Counted from the stretch's first letter, positions 49,868 through 58,778 are shown. The stretch: DNA of 64,000 bases from CAVSJJ01 sp963728395 (GCA_963728395.1 CAVSJJ010000003.1:806001-870000), one strand, 5' to 3'. Notes: generated by a model not told the origin, from the sequence alone. Made by a program: numbers and translations.

Positions 49868-49894
49868 CTAGCGAAGGAGCAGGGGCCTCGTCAT
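49868..49894 (-). CDS. leuS leader peptide (8 aa, Leu-rich)
   Basis: The minus strand reads MTRPLLLR and then TAG. Three consecutive Leu codons (CTG CTC CTT) stand just before the hairpin region and terminator of the leuS leader. This is the design of ribosome-mediated attenuation: ribosomes stall at Leu codons when charged tRNA-Leu is scarce, and the terminator fails to form. The peptide is too short for gene finders. No clear Shine-Dalgarno is visible. Confidence 0.7.
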   Translation of the reverse strand: MTRPLLLR

Positions 49895-49975
49895 GGGTCA
49901 CAGGGTACCGCAGCCCACCCCGCGACCCTCAGCGGTTCCGGGGCCGGTCCCCGCGACCCGTGTGAGGATGTGCCC

Positions 49976-50464
49976 ATGCCCACCCTCTCCGACTTCTCCG
50001 CCCGGATGATCACCGGCGACGAGCAGCCCCTGGCCGAGTACGCCGGTCGGGTCGTCCTCGTCGTCAACACCGCGAGCAAGTGCGGCTTCACGCCGCAGTA
50101 CACCGGTCTCCAGGCGCTCTACGACCGGCACCGCGACGAGGGCTTCGTCGTCCTCGGCTTCCCGTGCAACCAGTTCATGAGCCAGGAGCCGGGCACCGAG
50201 GAGGAGATCGCGCAGTTCTGCTCGCTCGACTACGGCGTGAGCTTCCCGATGTTCGCGAAGGTCGATGTCAACGGCCAGGGCGCCCACCCGCTCTACCAGT
50301 GGCTGAGGGGCGAGAAGGGCGGGCTGCTCGGCGGCCGGATCACCTGGAACTTCACGAAGTTCCTGCTCGGCCGCGACGGACGGGTGCTCGGCCGCTACGC
50401 CTCCAAGACCGAACCCGCGACGATCGAGGCCGACGTCTCGGCGGCCCTCGCCGGGCCCGCCTGA
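49976..50464 (+). CDS. Glutathione peroxidase family protein (Cys type)
   Basis: A 162-aa thioredoxin-fold peroxidase from the ATG at 49976 (GAGG 8 nt upstream). Signatures: VVNTASKCGFTPQYTGLQAL with the peroxidatic Cys, VLGFPCNQFMSQEPG with the resolving Cys, and ITWNFTKFLLGRDG. Cys-type members reduce peroxides with thioredoxin or mycothiol systems. Divergent from leuS; the next gene follows after 19 bp. Confidence 0.93.
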   Translation: MPTLSDFSARMITGDEQPLAEYAGRVVLVVNTASKCGFTPQYTGLQALYDRHRDEGFVVLGFPCNQFMSQEPGTEEEIAQFCSLDYGVSFPMFAKVDVNGQGAHPLYQWLRGEKGGLLGGRITWNFTKFLLGRDGRVLGRYASKTEPATIEADVSAALAGPA

Positions 50465-50483
50465 CGCGACCGGGCCGTTCCCG

Positions 50484-51626
50484 GTGCGCCTCCTCCTCCT
50501 CGTCCCCCTCCTCGTCCTCGTCGGCACCCCGACCTTCATCTGGCACCGGCTGTTCGTCGGGCCGGGGTGGTCCGCGCGATGGGTGCGGTATGCCGCGGCC
50601 GTCCCCGTCCTCCTGCTGACGGCGGCGGTCCTCACCCTCGTCGACGTCGGCACGACGAGCCTGTCCCCGGCCGCCGCCCGACCCCTCGTCTGGGCGGGTC
50701 AGCTGTGGCTCGCCGGCTGGCTCTACCTCGCGATGGGACTCGCTCCCGTGTGGCTGGGCTGCGTGGCGATCTGGCTCCGCGCCCGGACGGAGCACCGCGG
50801 ACGCGCCCTGCGCCGACGGGTCAACCGGGTGGCCTCCCCCCTCGTCGCGGCCGCGGCGGTCCTCGTCACCGGCGTGGGGGTGTGGGAGGCGGCCCACCCG
50901 TCGGCGACGTCGTTCGAGGTGCGCTCAGCCCGGCTGCCCGCGGCATTCGACGGGACGCGGGTCGCGCTCGTCACCGACCTGCACGCCGGCTCGGTCCGCG
51001 ATGCCGGCTTCACCCGCCGCGTCGTCGACCTCGTCAACGCTCAGCGGCCGGACCTCGTCGTCATCGCCGGTGACCTCGTCGACGGGTCCTCCGCCCGATA
51101 CGCACCGGAGGTCGCCCCGCTCGCGGACCTGCGAGCACCGCTCGGGGTCTATGCCACGACCGGCAACCACGAGATGTATGCCGATACCGCGGACTGGGTC
51201 CGCGTCTTCGAGGCCCTCGGCGTCGATGTCCTCGCCAACGAGTCCATCACCCTGACCCGGGGCTCCTCGACGATCGCCCTCGCCGGGGTCCACGACCACG
51301 ACGGATCCGGACCCTTCGCCCCGGACTACGATGCGACCCTGGCCGGGGTGCCCGCGGGGTCGTTCGTCCTCCTCGCCGCCCATCAGCCGCGCCAGGCCCT
51401 CGCGGTGGCCGGGCGGGGCGTCGACCTCCAGCTGTCGGGTCACACCCATGGTGGGCAGCTGTGGCCGTTCCGCTACCTCGTGCCGCTTCAGCAGCCGATG
51501 GTCGAGGGGCTGCAGACGCTCGGCGACGTTCCCACGGTGACCTCGCGCGGAGCCGGGGCATGGGGGCCACCGGTCCGGGTCGGCGCTCCGGCCGAGGTGC
51601 CCATCGTGACGCTCCGGAGTGGGTGA
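50484..51626 (+). CDS. Membrane-bound metallophosphoesterase
   Basis: A 380-aa protein with a GTG start. Four to five N-terminal membrane helices (LLLLVPLLVLVGTPTFIWH, AVPVLLLTAAVLTLVDVG, LWLAGWLYLAMGLAPVWLG) precede a calcineurin-like phosphoesterase domain with VALVTDLHAGS, VVIAGDLVDGS, TTGNHEMYAD and LSGHTHGGQLWPF. This is the YkuE/YaeI group. The substrate is unknown; related proteins act on envelope phosphates. Confidence 0.9.
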   Translation: MRLLLLVPLLVLVGTPTFIWHRLFVGPGWSARWVRYAAAVPVLLLTAAVLTLVDVGTTSLSPAAARPLVWAGQLWLAGWLYLAMGLAPVWLGCVAIWLRARTEHRGRALRRRVNRVASPLVAAAAVLVTGVGVWEAAHPSATSFEVRSARLPAAFDGTRVALVTDLHAGSVRDAGFTRRVVDLVNAQRPDLVVIAGDLVDGSSARYAPEVAPLADLRAPLGVYATTGNHEMYADTADWVRVFEALGVDVLANESITLTRGSSTIALAGVHDHDGSGPFAPDYDATLAGVPAGSFVLLAAHQPRQALAVAGRGVDLQLSGHTHGGQLWPFRYLVPLQQPMVEGLQTLGDVPTVTSRGAGAWGPPVRVGAPAEVPIVTLRSG

Positions 51627-51638
51627 GCCGGGGCGCGG

Positions 51639-52337
51639 CTAGCCCAGGCTCCCGGCCGCCGCCAGCGCGTCGGTGACCGAGCTCTCCGGCGCGCCGAGGA
51701 CCGGCTCCCGGCCGGAGACGATGTCCCAGACCGCCTTGACGTCGGCCCCGATCTCGCGCAGCGCGTAGGACACCACGAGCCCGGGGTAGTTGCGGGCCGC
51801 CTCCTCGTCGGGGACCCCGACGGCGGGCACGCCGACCGCGTTGCAGAGGGCCAGCGCCCGGGGCAGGTGGTAGGCCTGCGTGACGAGGACGGCCGAGGGC
51901 ACCGAGAAGATCCGCCGGGCGCGCACGCACGTGTCGTAGGTGTTCCGACCGGCGTAGTCCCGCACGATCCGCTCCTGCGGGACGCCCTTGCGAACGAGGT
52001 AGTCCCGCATCGAGGTCGGCTCGTCGTGGTCGCTCGTCCGGTTGTCGCCGGAGACGAGGATGACCTCGACCCTGCCCTGCTGGTACAGCTGCAGCGCGAT
52101 GTCGAGCCGGTAGCGGAGGAACCTCGAGGGGCCACCGTCCGGCTGCAGTCCGGCGCCGAAGACGATGGCGACCGGGGTCCGGGGCACGTCGGCGGCGGCA
52201 TACGACTTGCCGGAGGAGGCGATCCGGACCCAGACCCACGGCCCGGCGACGCCGACCGCGCCCCCGGCGAGGACGAGGGCGGCGACGAGAAGCCGCCGAC
52301 GGCGGCCCCGCCACCCGCCGCCGGTCCCCGCTGCCAT
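51639..52337 (-). CDS. SanA/YdcF family (DUF218) envelope protein
   Basis: A 232-aa protein from the ATG at 52337. One N-terminal membrane helix (LLVAALVLAGGAVGVAGPWV) precedes a DUF218 domain: VAIVFGAGLQPDGGPSRFLR, VILVSGDNRTSDHDEPTSMR, YAGRNTYDTCVRARRIF and VLVTQAYHLPRALALCNAVG. SanA in E. coli affects cell-wall barrier and vancomycin entry. The biochemical activity is unproven. Confidence 0.9.
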   Translation of the reverse strand: MAAGTGGGWRGRRRRLLVAALVLAGGAVGVAGPWVWVRIASSGKSYAAADVPRTPVAIVFGAGLQPDGGPSRFLRYRLDIALQLYQQGRVEVILVSGDNRTSDHDEPTSMRDYLVRKGVPQERIVRDYAGRNTYDTCVRARRIFSVPSAVLVTQAYHLPRALALCNAVGVPAVGVPDEEAARNYPGLVVSYALREIGADVKAVWDIVSGREPVLGAPESSVTDALAAAGSLG

Positions 52338-52437
52338 GGCCGTCACCCTACGTCGCGCCGCTGGACGCACGAGCGGGCTCGACGCCGTCGGCTCGCGCCA
52401 CGGGTCACCTCCCGTGCGACGCTCGACGGGCGCGAAC

Positions 52438-53076
52438 CTAGGCGGGCAGGACCCCGAGGACGATGAGGGCCTGCCCGAGGTGGTAGGTCACCATGACGGC
52501 GGGGCCCGCCCAGCGTCGCGGCGCCACGAACCGGTCCAGGGCGAGGATCGTGTCGCTGGCCAGGAAGACCGTCGCCCCGATCCCGGCCGGCACGCTGCCG
52601 GTGGCCCAGGCCAGGACCGTCATCGCGCCGATGACGAGGACGTATGCCGCGACCGGGCCGGCCAGGGCCGCCCCGCCCTCGCGGCGCGCCGCGGTGAGCA
52701 CCCATCGTACCGGCACGGACCCGGCAGCCAGCGCGGCCACCCCGAGCAGGCCCCACCACGGCCGGTCGAGCCCGAGCAGGACGAAGCCACCGACGTAGGC
52801 GAGATGGCCGACGAGGAAGGCGCCCAGGCCGGCAAGGAACCTCGTCGGATGGTCCCCGAGGAGGAGGAGGTCACCGAGCAGGCCGAGCCCCAGGGCGAGG
52901 ACGAGCAGCCGCCCGGACGGCGATCCTGCCGCTCCCATCGCCGATGCGGCGCCGATGAGGGCAAGCATCGTCGCCGGCTTGGCCACCTGCTCGAGGCGTC
53001 GGCCCAGGGTTGCCACGGCATACCAGTCGAGCACGGCCAGGACCGCGGCGAGCACCCACCAGACGACGACGGCCAC
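52438..53076 (-). CDS. YhhN family membrane protein (lysoplasmalogenase-like)
   Basis: A 212-aa protein with about eight hydrophobic helices. I chose the GTG at 53076 (AGGA upstream), although the frame is open to an ATG at 53151 that overlaps the divergent gene. Family pattern: KPATMLALIGAASAMGAAGS, LGLLGDLLLLGDHPTRFLAG, FLASDTILALDRFVAP and VMVTYHLGQALIVLG. Human TMEM86 relatives hydrolyse lysoplasmalogens; the bacterial role is unclear. Confidence 0.88.
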   Translation of the reverse strand: MAVVVWWVLAAVLAVLDWYAVATLGRRLEQVAKPATMLALIGAASAMGAAGSPSGRLLVLALGLGLLGDLLLLGDHPTRFLAGLGAFLVGHLAYVGGFVLLGLDRPWWGLLGVAALAAGSVPVRWVLTAARREGGAALAGPVAAYVLVIGAMTVLAWATGSVPAGIGATVFLASDTILALDRFVAPRRWAGPAVMVTYHLGQALIVLGVLPA

Positions 53077-53149
53077 CCGGGCATCCTGCCAGTCGGCGCG
53101 CCGGAAATCCGCTGGGCGGCGGGACCGGGTCGCGCCTAGGGTCACCTCC

Positions 53150-53821
53150 ATGACCGTTGCTCAGGACACCCCCGCCGCCGGACCGGGCGACGGCGTCCGG
53201 TGGGCGGCGGACATCCGCGCCGTCGCCGAGGGTCTTCACCCGCGCTTCGCCGCGCTGCCGGACGCGACGTGGGAGCGGACGGCGACCGGGCTGGAATGGA
53301 CCTGTCGGGAGACGGCGGCCCACCTGCTGGATGACCAGCTCGGCTACGCCATGCAGGTGAGCGGAGCCCACGGGACGGGCAGCGACTACGCGCCGCTGGC
53401 GGAGGCACCGTACGGCCGGCCCGACGGGCCGACCTTCTGGGTGTGGCCGGAGCCGTCCGGCGGCTCTCGCGCGATCGCGACAAGTCTCGATGCGATGAGC
53501 GGCGTCTTCGCGGCCGTCGTCGAGACCTGTCCGCCCGCCCGGATCGGCTGGCACCCGTGGGGGCCGACGGACGCGACCGGGTTCGCGGCGATGGGCCTCG
53601 CCGAGACGACCCTCCACGCGTGGGACATCCTGCGGACCGTCGGCGCGGACTGGGCACCGGACGGCGTCGTCGCCGAGCGGGTGCTCGACCGGATCTTTCC
53701 CGGCGTCGTGCGCACCGGCCGGCCGTGGCACGACCTGCTCGCGGCGACGGGGCGGACCGACGCCACCCGGGGGCGGCCGTGGCGCTGGAACGCCCGGGTC
53801 GTGCCGGCCGATCGGTCCTGA
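53150..53821 (+). CDS. DinB-like / maleylpyruvate isomerase-type mycothiol-dependent protein
   Basis: A 223-aa helical protein. ATGLEWTCRETAAHLLDDQL gives the conserved His near the start of the bundle, and FAAMGLAETTLHAWDILRTV carries the second His-Asp motif. This is typical of the actinobacterial mycothiol-dependent DinB superfamily. These enzymes isomerise or transfer thiols. The ATG overlaps the possible upstream start of the YhhN gene on the other strand. Confidence 0.8.
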   Translation: MTVAQDTPAAGPGDGVRWAADIRAVAEGLHPRFAALPDATWERTATGLEWTCRETAAHLLDDQLGYAMQVSGAHGTGSDYAPLAEAPYGRPDGPTFWVWPEPSGGSRAIATSLDAMSGVFAAVVETCPPARIGWHPWGPTDATGFAAMGLAETTLHAWDILRTVGADWAPDGVVAERVLDRIFPGVVRTGRPWHDLLAATGRTDATRGRPWRWNARVVPADRS

Positions 53822-53843
53822 CCACGGGGCCGCGCGACCTGCC

Positions 53844-55409
53844 TCATCCAGCTTCGGGCCCCGTCGCGGACGTCGTCGCACCGGCGGGCGCGTCCACCCC
53901 GTCCCCCGGCGTCCTGCGTCCCCGACGGCCCGCGCGACCCAGCTCGAGCCGGCCGTCGTCGATCCGGCCGGCACGCATCGTCACGAGGTCGCGAAGGTAG
54001 TTCTGGCGCATCCGCCACGGCGCGCGCTCGCCCTGTTTCGGCAGGATCGCCTCGGCCCGGCGGACGTAGCCCGAGGTGAGGTCGAGCAGCGGTCGCTCGC
54101 TCACCCCCACCGCGTCGAAGCGGGGCGTCGCCGTCGTCAGCCCGCGATGGTCGAGGTGGGCGAGCAGGCGGCATACGTAGATCGCGGCGAGGTCGGCGCG
54201 CAGCGTCCAGCTGTTGTTCGTGTAGCCGACGCACCAGGCGAGGTTCGGGACATCGCTCAGCATGAGCCCCTTGTAGACATGTTCCTCGCTCATCCGGACC
54301 GGCCGGCCATCGACGCTGAGGTCGATCCCACCGGCCACCTCGAGGGCCAGCCCGGTGGCCGTGACGACGATGTCGGCGTCCAGCGTGCGCCCCGAGGTGA
54401 GGGTGATGCCCTCGGCCGTGAACCGGTCGACGGTGTCGGTGGCCACCTCGGCCCGGCCGGACGACACGGCCCGGAACAGATCGCCGTCGGGGACGACGCA
54501 CAGGCGCTCGTCCCAGGGGTCGTAGCTCGGGCCGAAGTGGGTGGCGACGTCGAACCCCTCGGGCAGCCGCCGCCGGACCCCGGCCATGAGGAGGCGGCGC
54601 GCGGCGTGGGGGAACCGCCGGATCAGCTCGTAGCTCGCGACGTTGGTCGCGACGTGCTTGGCACGGGTGAGGCGGTATGCCGCACGCTCCGGCAGCCGCC
54701 GCCGAAGGGACTGTGCGACGTGGTCGACGCCCGGAAGGGACACCAGGTAGGAGGGGCTGCGCTGGAGCATCGTCACCCGGGCGCCACGGTCGGCGAGGGC
54801 AGGGACGAGGCTCACCGCGGTCGCGCCGCTGCCGATGACGACGATCCGGCGACCGGCCAGGTCGAGGTCCTCGGGCCAGTGCTGCGGGTGGATGACCGGG
54901 CCGGTGAAGGCCTCCTGCCCCGGGAAGGTCACGGCGTGGCCGGAGTCGTAGCGGTAGTAGCCGGTCGCGAGGTAGAGGAACCGACAGGTATGGCGCACGG
55001 TGCCCTCGGGTGACTGCGCGGTCACCGACCACGTGCCGGTGTCGCCGTCCCAGGCGGCCCGCGTGACGTGTTGGCCGTAACGGATGTCGTCCGAGATCGT
55101 TGCCTCCTCGGCCGTCTCCCTGAGGTAGCGCAGGATCGCCTCACCGCTGGCCAGGGCGCCGGGCTCGGTCCAGGGCCGGAACGGATAGCTCAGCGTGTAC
55201 AGGTCCGAGTCCGACCGGATGCCGGGGTAGCGGAACAGGTCCCACGTGCCGCCCAGCCGTTCCCGACCCTCGAGAATGGCGATCCGCTTGTGCGGCAGCC
55301 GTTCCCGCAGTCGGCAGGCCGCGCCGATCCCGCTCAGCCCTGCCCCGACGATGAGGACCTCGACGTCCACCCCCCGGTGGACGGGCCCGCCCGGTCCCGG
55401 CGAGGGCAT
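53844..55409 (-). CDS. Flavin-containing monooxygenase, EthA/Baeyer-Villiger type
   Basis: A 521-aa protein from the ATG at 55409 (GGGGAG upstream). FAD site VEVLIVGAGLSGIGAACRLR, second dinucleotide site RRIVVIGSGATAVSLVPALA, and the monooxygenase fingerprint FTGPVIHPQHWPEDL (FxGxxxHxxxW). It uses NADPH and oxygen to oxidise ketones or sulfur/nitrogen compounds; EthA of M. tuberculosis activates ethionamide. The tail after ~480 is Gly/Ala/Thr-rich. Substrate unknown. Confidence 0.92.
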   Translation of the reverse strand: MPSPGPGGPVHRGVDVEVLIVGAGLSGIGAACRLRERLPHKRIAILEGRERLGGTWDLFRYPGIRSDSDLYTLSYPFRPWTEPGALASGEAILRYLRETAEEATISDDIRYGQHVTRAAWDGDTGTWSVTAQSPEGTVRHTCRFLYLATGYYRYDSGHAVTFPGQEAFTGPVIHPQHWPEDLDLAGRRIVVIGSGATAVSLVPALADRGARVTMLQRSPSYLVSLPGVDHVAQSLRRRLPERAAYRLTRAKHVATNVASYELIRRFPHAARRLLMAGVRRRLPEGFDVATHFGPSYDPWDERLCVVPDGDLFRAVSSGRAEVATDTVDRFTAEGITLTSGRTLDADIVVTATGLALEVAGGIDLSVDGRPVRMSEEHVYKGLMLSDVPNLAWCVGYTNNSWTLRADLAAIYVCRLLAHLDHRGLTTATPRFDAVGVSERPLLDLTSGYVRRAEAILPKQGERAPWRMRQNYLRDLVTMRAGRIDDGRLELGRAGRRGRRTPGDGVDAPAGATTSATGPEAG

Positions 55410-56126
55410 GGACTCCCCGCGCCTCGTCGGGCCCTCGTCGAGGTCGCTGTCCACGGCCGTCACGCCACCCATGAGACCACGGGACGCGGCGGTCGGTGGC
55501 GGCGGGGAGGCATCGCCACCCCCTGGCTGGGTCGTCCGTTCGGTGGATGCGGGGATCGTTCGGTGTTCCCACAAAGGGCCACCCAACAGCCGATGCGTGG
55601 GGGCCGGCGCAGCGGGCACTCTGGAGGAGCAACAACGGCAGTGGAAACCGCCACCCACGGGCATCCCCCACCGCCAACAACCATCGGGAACTGCCACCAG
55701 TGGCATCGCCTCCGAAGGAGCGTCATGGGCCGTATCTTCGGCATCACCTTGGCACGGCTGACCGCCACCACGGTCACCGCGCCACAGGGACGTCTCCGGC
55801 TCCCTCGGTCCACCCCGTCGGTTCGCCTCGCGTCCGACGTCAAGCCGAGGCTTCGAGAGTCGGAGTGGTTCTGGCCGTGATCGGTCGCTCGCAGCGCCAT
55901 CTCCCCCCCGGCGCTGCATGCTGACGCCTCACTTCGCAGCACTCCTCCCCCCACCCCGGCCAGTGGAGCAGGACCCGACCACATGGACAGGCACCTCGGT
56001 TCACCGAGGTGCCTGTCTCGGTGTGGCGGCGGTCTTCGGACGACAGACCGACAGGGAGCGGACGCCGACGGCGCCCGGCTCGTGGCCTTCGTCGACCCCC
56101 GACGAGGACCTGGCCCGCGGACATGC
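55410..56126. other. Gene-free stretch between the monooxygenase and tRNA-Ala
   Basis: About 720 bp with no credible gene on either strand; the open frames here lack actinobacterial codon pattern. It holds the upstream region of the monooxygenase, a 14-bp palindrome TGCCACCAGTGGCA (55692-55705) and a 15-bp-arm hairpin (55986-56017). Local GC is lower than in the flanking genes. Confidence 0.6.
55986..56017. terminator. Perfect 15-bp-arm hairpin
   Basis: GACAGGCACCTCGGT (55986-56000), TC, ACCGAGGTGCCTGTC (56003-56017). Practically it is a 14-bp stem with a TTCA loop. It could be a bidirectional terminator or a repeated intergenic hairpin. Confidence 0.55.
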
Positions 56127-56159
56127 CTCGGGCCGCGTCCGAACTGGACGCGGCCCGAG
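56127..56159 (-). terminator. Terminator downstream of tRNA-Ala
   Basis: CTCGGGCCGCGTCC (56127-56140) pairs perfectly with GGACGCGGCCCGAG (56146-56159) around GAACT. It begins 5 nt after the tRNA 3' end in the direction of transcription. Confidence 0.75.
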
Positions 56160-56160
56160 C

Positions 56161-56239
<79 letters not shown>

Positions 56240-56312
56240 GAACGGGTCCCCCGAAGGGGCCTGCGGAAGTCTACCCATGACGACGCATGCGCCCAAATCG
56301 CGGGGCGTCGCC

Positions 56313-56963
56313 CTACGGCGGAGGCGTGCCGTCGTTGCTCTCGGTGCCGGCGGAGACGTTCCACGTCAGCATCCGCCAGCCGCGCTCGCCCTCGGCGAGC
56401 TCGGCCCAGTGACAGTTGCCGAAGGCGCCGAGGATCCGCCACGCGACCTGCTGGTCGAGCCCGAGCAGGACGGCGGTGACGGCGCGCCCGGCGGCGCCGT
56501 GCGTCGCCACGATGACGCACTCACCGGGCTCCATCGTTGCGAGGAGGTCCTCCAGCGCCTCCCGGACGCGCTCGGCGACGTCCGACATCCGTTCGCCGGT
56601 CCCGCCCCGCGGGATGTCCTCACCACGCAGGACGGCGGCCCGCTCGTCCGGGAACTGCTCGATGACCTCCTCGGTCGACAGTCCCTGCCAGGCGCCGGCG
56701 TGGATCTCGCGGAACCGCGCATCGAACGCGAGCGGGATGCCGCAGGCCCGGGAGACCGCCTCGGCGGTCCGGGCGGCGCGGCTGAGGTCGGAGGAGACGA
56801 TCCGCGACGGGTGCAGCGCGGCCAGCGCCGGCCCGGCCGCCTCGGCCTGGGCGACGCCGAGGTCGGACAGCTCGCTGTCCAGCTGGCCCTGCCAGATGCT
56901 CCTGACGTTGTGGACCGTTTCGCCGTGGCGCAGGACGACGATCCGTCGGCGCGGAGTGGACAT
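56313..56963 (-). CDS. Histidine phosphatase (phosphoglycerate mutase-like) family protein
   Basis: A 216-aa phosphatase. The phospho-His motif is VVLRHGETVHN, followed by WQGQLDSELSDLGVAQAEAA, the acid-base region FREIHAGAWQGLSTEEV and the second His in VIVATHGAAGRAV. It starts 11 nt after the rsfS stop and belongs to the nadD-rsfS operon. Actinobacterial homologues at this position include glucosyl-3-phosphoglycerate phosphatases; the substrate here is not certain. Confidence 0.9.
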   Translation of the reverse strand: MSTPRRRIVVLRHGETVHNVRSIWQGQLDSELSDLGVAQAEAAGPALAALHPSRIVSSDLSRAARTAEAVSRACGIPLAFDARFREIHAGAWQGLSTEEVIEQFPDERAAVLRGEDIPRGGTGERMSDVAERVREALEDLLATMEPGECVIVATHGAAGRAVTAVLLGLDQQVAWRILGAFGNCHWAELAEGERGWRMLTWNVSAGTESNDGTPPP

Positions 56964-56974
56964 CGCGAGCGCGC

Positions 56975-57370
56975 TCAGGAGGCGGCGGGGCCGCGGCCGC
57001 GCTGCTCGGTGCCGGCCGCGCCGAGGTCGAGGGACGGGCAGTCCCGCCACAGCCGGTCCAGCTCGTAGAACTCCCGCTCCTCGTCGTGCTGGACGTGGAC
57101 GACGATGTCGGAGAAGTCGATGAGGACCCACCGCCCCTCCCGGGCCCCCTCACGGCGCACCGGCTTGGCATCCAGCCCACGCAGGGCCTCCTCGACCGCA
57201 TCGACGATCGCACCGACCTGGCGTTCGTTCGACGCCGAGAGGATGACGAAGACGTCGGTCAGGGCGAGCTGCTCGGACACGTCGATCCCGTTGATCGTCG
57301 TCGCGAGCTTGTCGGCGGCCGCGGTGGCCGCGGCCCGGGCGAGCTGGACGGAGCGATCAGTGGCGGCCAC
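56975..57370 (-). CDS. rsfS: Ribosome silencing factor RsfS
   Basis: A 131-aa protein of the Iojap/RsfS family: LARAAATAAADKLATTINGI, LTDVFVILSASNERQVGAIV, RREGAREGRWVLIDFSDIVV and HVQHDEEREFYELDRLW. It binds ribosomal protein uL14 and blocks subunit joining under nutrient limitation. Its start overlaps the nadD end by 14 nt, the widely conserved nadD-rsfS order. Confidence 0.95.
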   Translation of the reverse strand: MAATDRSVQLARAAATAAADKLATTINGIDVSEQLALTDVFVILSASNERQVGAIVDAVEEALRGLDAKPVRREGAREGRWVLIDFSDIVVHVQHDEEREFYELDRLWRDCPSLDLGAAGTEQRGRGPAAS

Positions 57371-58028
57371 GGGTCTCCTCGGGGTCGGGATCGGGATCGG
57401 TGGTGGAGGCCGGGTCCGGCGGTTCGGCCCGGCCGGTGGCGGTCACCGGCAGCGGCCCGGACCGGCGGTCGGCATACAGGGCGTACTTGTTGATGTACTG
57501 CACGACGCCGTCGGGGACGAGGTACCAGACCGGCTCCCCCGCGGCGACCCGCTCCCGGCAGTCCGTCGAGGAGATGGCCATGGCCGGGACCTCCTGCAGG
57601 GTGACCCGGTCGGCGGGCCCGGTCTCGGACAGGGGGTAGCCCGGGCGGGTGACCCCGACGAAGTGCGCCAGCTCGAACAGCTCGTCGGCGTCCTTCCAGG
57701 AGAGGATCTGGGCGAGGGCGTCGGCGCCGGTGATGAAGAACAGCTCGGCCCCCGGACGCTGCCGGCTGAGGTCGCGCAGGGTGTCGATCGTGTACGTCGG
57801 CCCGGGACGGTCGATGTCGACCCGGCTCACGGTGAAGCGCGGGTTCGACGCCGTCGCGACGACCGTCATGAGATAGCGGTGCTCGGCACGGCTGACCTCC
57901 CGCTCGGCCTTCTGCCAGGGGCGTCCGGTCGGGACGAAGACGACCTCGTCCAGCCCGAACAGCGACTGGACCTCGGACGCGGCGACGAGGTGGCCGTGGT
58001 GGATGGGGTCGAAGGTCCCACCCATCAC
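57357..58028 (-). CDS. nadD: Nicotinate-nucleotide adenylyltransferase
   Basis: About 223 aa from the GTG at 58028; the ATG immediately after it is an alternative, and no ribosome site distinguishes them. The nucleotidyltransferase motif is MGGTFDPIHHGHLVAASEV, with VFVPTGRPWQKAEREVSRAE, ITGADALAQILSWKDAD and the ISSTDCRER loop (ISST motif). It makes nicotinate adenine dinucleotide for NAD synthesis. The acidic C-terminal tail (DPDPDPEE) is extra to the family core. Confidence 0.94.
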   Translation of the reverse strand: MMGGTFDPIHHGHLVAASEVQSLFGLDEVVFVPTGRPWQKAEREVSRAEHRYLMTVVATASNPRFTVSRVDIDRPGPTYTIDTLRDLSRQRPGAELFFITGADALAQILSWKDADELFELAHFVGVTRPGYPLSETGPADRVTLQEVPAMAISSTDCRERVAAGEPVWYLVPDGVVQYINKYALYADRRSGPLPVTATGRAEPPDPASTTDPDPDPEETRGRH

Positions 58029-58051
58029 GCCGAGGCGGAAGTGGCCGGCGC

Positions 58052-58243
58052 TCAGTGCTCGGAGTCCCCGTCGTCGGTATGCCGTGCCGGAGGCCCGTAC
58101 TTGTTGTGCGCCCCCCGGAAGGCCCAGGTCACCCCGAGGAGGAGGGCGAACCCGACGAGGGCGAGCACGCCGAAGAGATAGCTCGGCATGGGAAGCGAGT
58201 GGGCGGCTTCCGCGGCGATGAGACCAGCGACAGACGACGGCAT
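58052..58243 (-). CDS. Small single-pass membrane protein upstream of nadD
   Basis: A 63-aa protein with one central helix (LFGVLALVGFALLLGVTWAF) and a polar tail (RGAHNKYGPPARHTDDGDSE). It stands 23 bp before nadD on the same strand. Its function is unknown. Confidence 0.7.
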   Translation of the reverse strand: MPSSVAGLIAAEAAHSLPMPSYLFGVLALVGFALLLGVTWAFRGAHNKYGPPARHTDDGDSEH

Positions 58244-58377
58244 GGGGGACAGCGTACCGGCCCCGGTTGTCCACCGACCCCGTCCACACCCCTGTGCACA
58301 TCTCGGCGTTTTCCCAAGAGAGCCTGTGGACGACCGGACCGGCTACCTCACGATCCGACTTTCCTCCCGCGAACTCC

Positions 58378-58727
58378 TTGCCGTGCAACGGCTTTCACAC
58401 TACAACTGGTGAGGCACGCGTCAAACGGGCTGGCCCAGGCCGGGGTCGTCTGGCGGGTGCGGGTCGGGCGGATAACGGCGGCACCATCCCGGGTCGGGGC
58501 GTCCCGACCAGGTCTTGTGGGGGTCTCTTCTTCTCCCACCTCGCTGGCGACGCGGCGGGGGTGTCTCCGCGGCCGACGGCCCGGGTCGAAGTCCGCCCCG
58601 CGCGAGTGGGGTGGCGCCACCGTCGCGTGGCTCGCCGGGTGGCCAGACCGCCCGGCTGACCGACCCGTTGCTGGAGGGCCAGCCCCGAACCAGCTGAGGG
58701 CCCCCGATCTCATACGTCGGGGGCCCT
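58378..58727 (+). ncRNA. Candidate non-coding RNA or long leader (structured, terminator-ended)
   Basis: The 535-bp gap 58244-58778 contains no convincing gene. A weak promoter-like pair TTGCCG (58378) - 17 bp - TACAAC (58401), a GTGGG-(UC-rich loop)-CCCAC hairpin near 58518-58541, and a strong terminator-like stem at 58697-58727 bound a ~320-nt segment. I could not match it to RNase P, SRP or tmRNA. It may instead be the leader of the glycosyltransferase gene. Confidence 0.3.
58697..58727 (+). terminator. 11-bp-stem hairpin upstream of the glycosyltransferase gene
   Basis: AGGGCCCCCGA (58697-58707) pairs with TCGGGGGCCCT (58717-58727) over a 9-nt loop, followed by CCTGTTCC. It is 51 bp before the next start and so ends an upstream transcript or attenuates this one. 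Confidence 0.6.
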
Positions 58728-58778
58728 CCTGTTCCATCCGGCCCGGGCAGGGTGCGTCCGTCCTCTAGGCTGGCCCGC

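Noticed and set aside
58400..58730. RNase P RNA, SRP RNA or tmRNA
   Set aside because: I searched by eye for their conserved core segments on both strands and found none.
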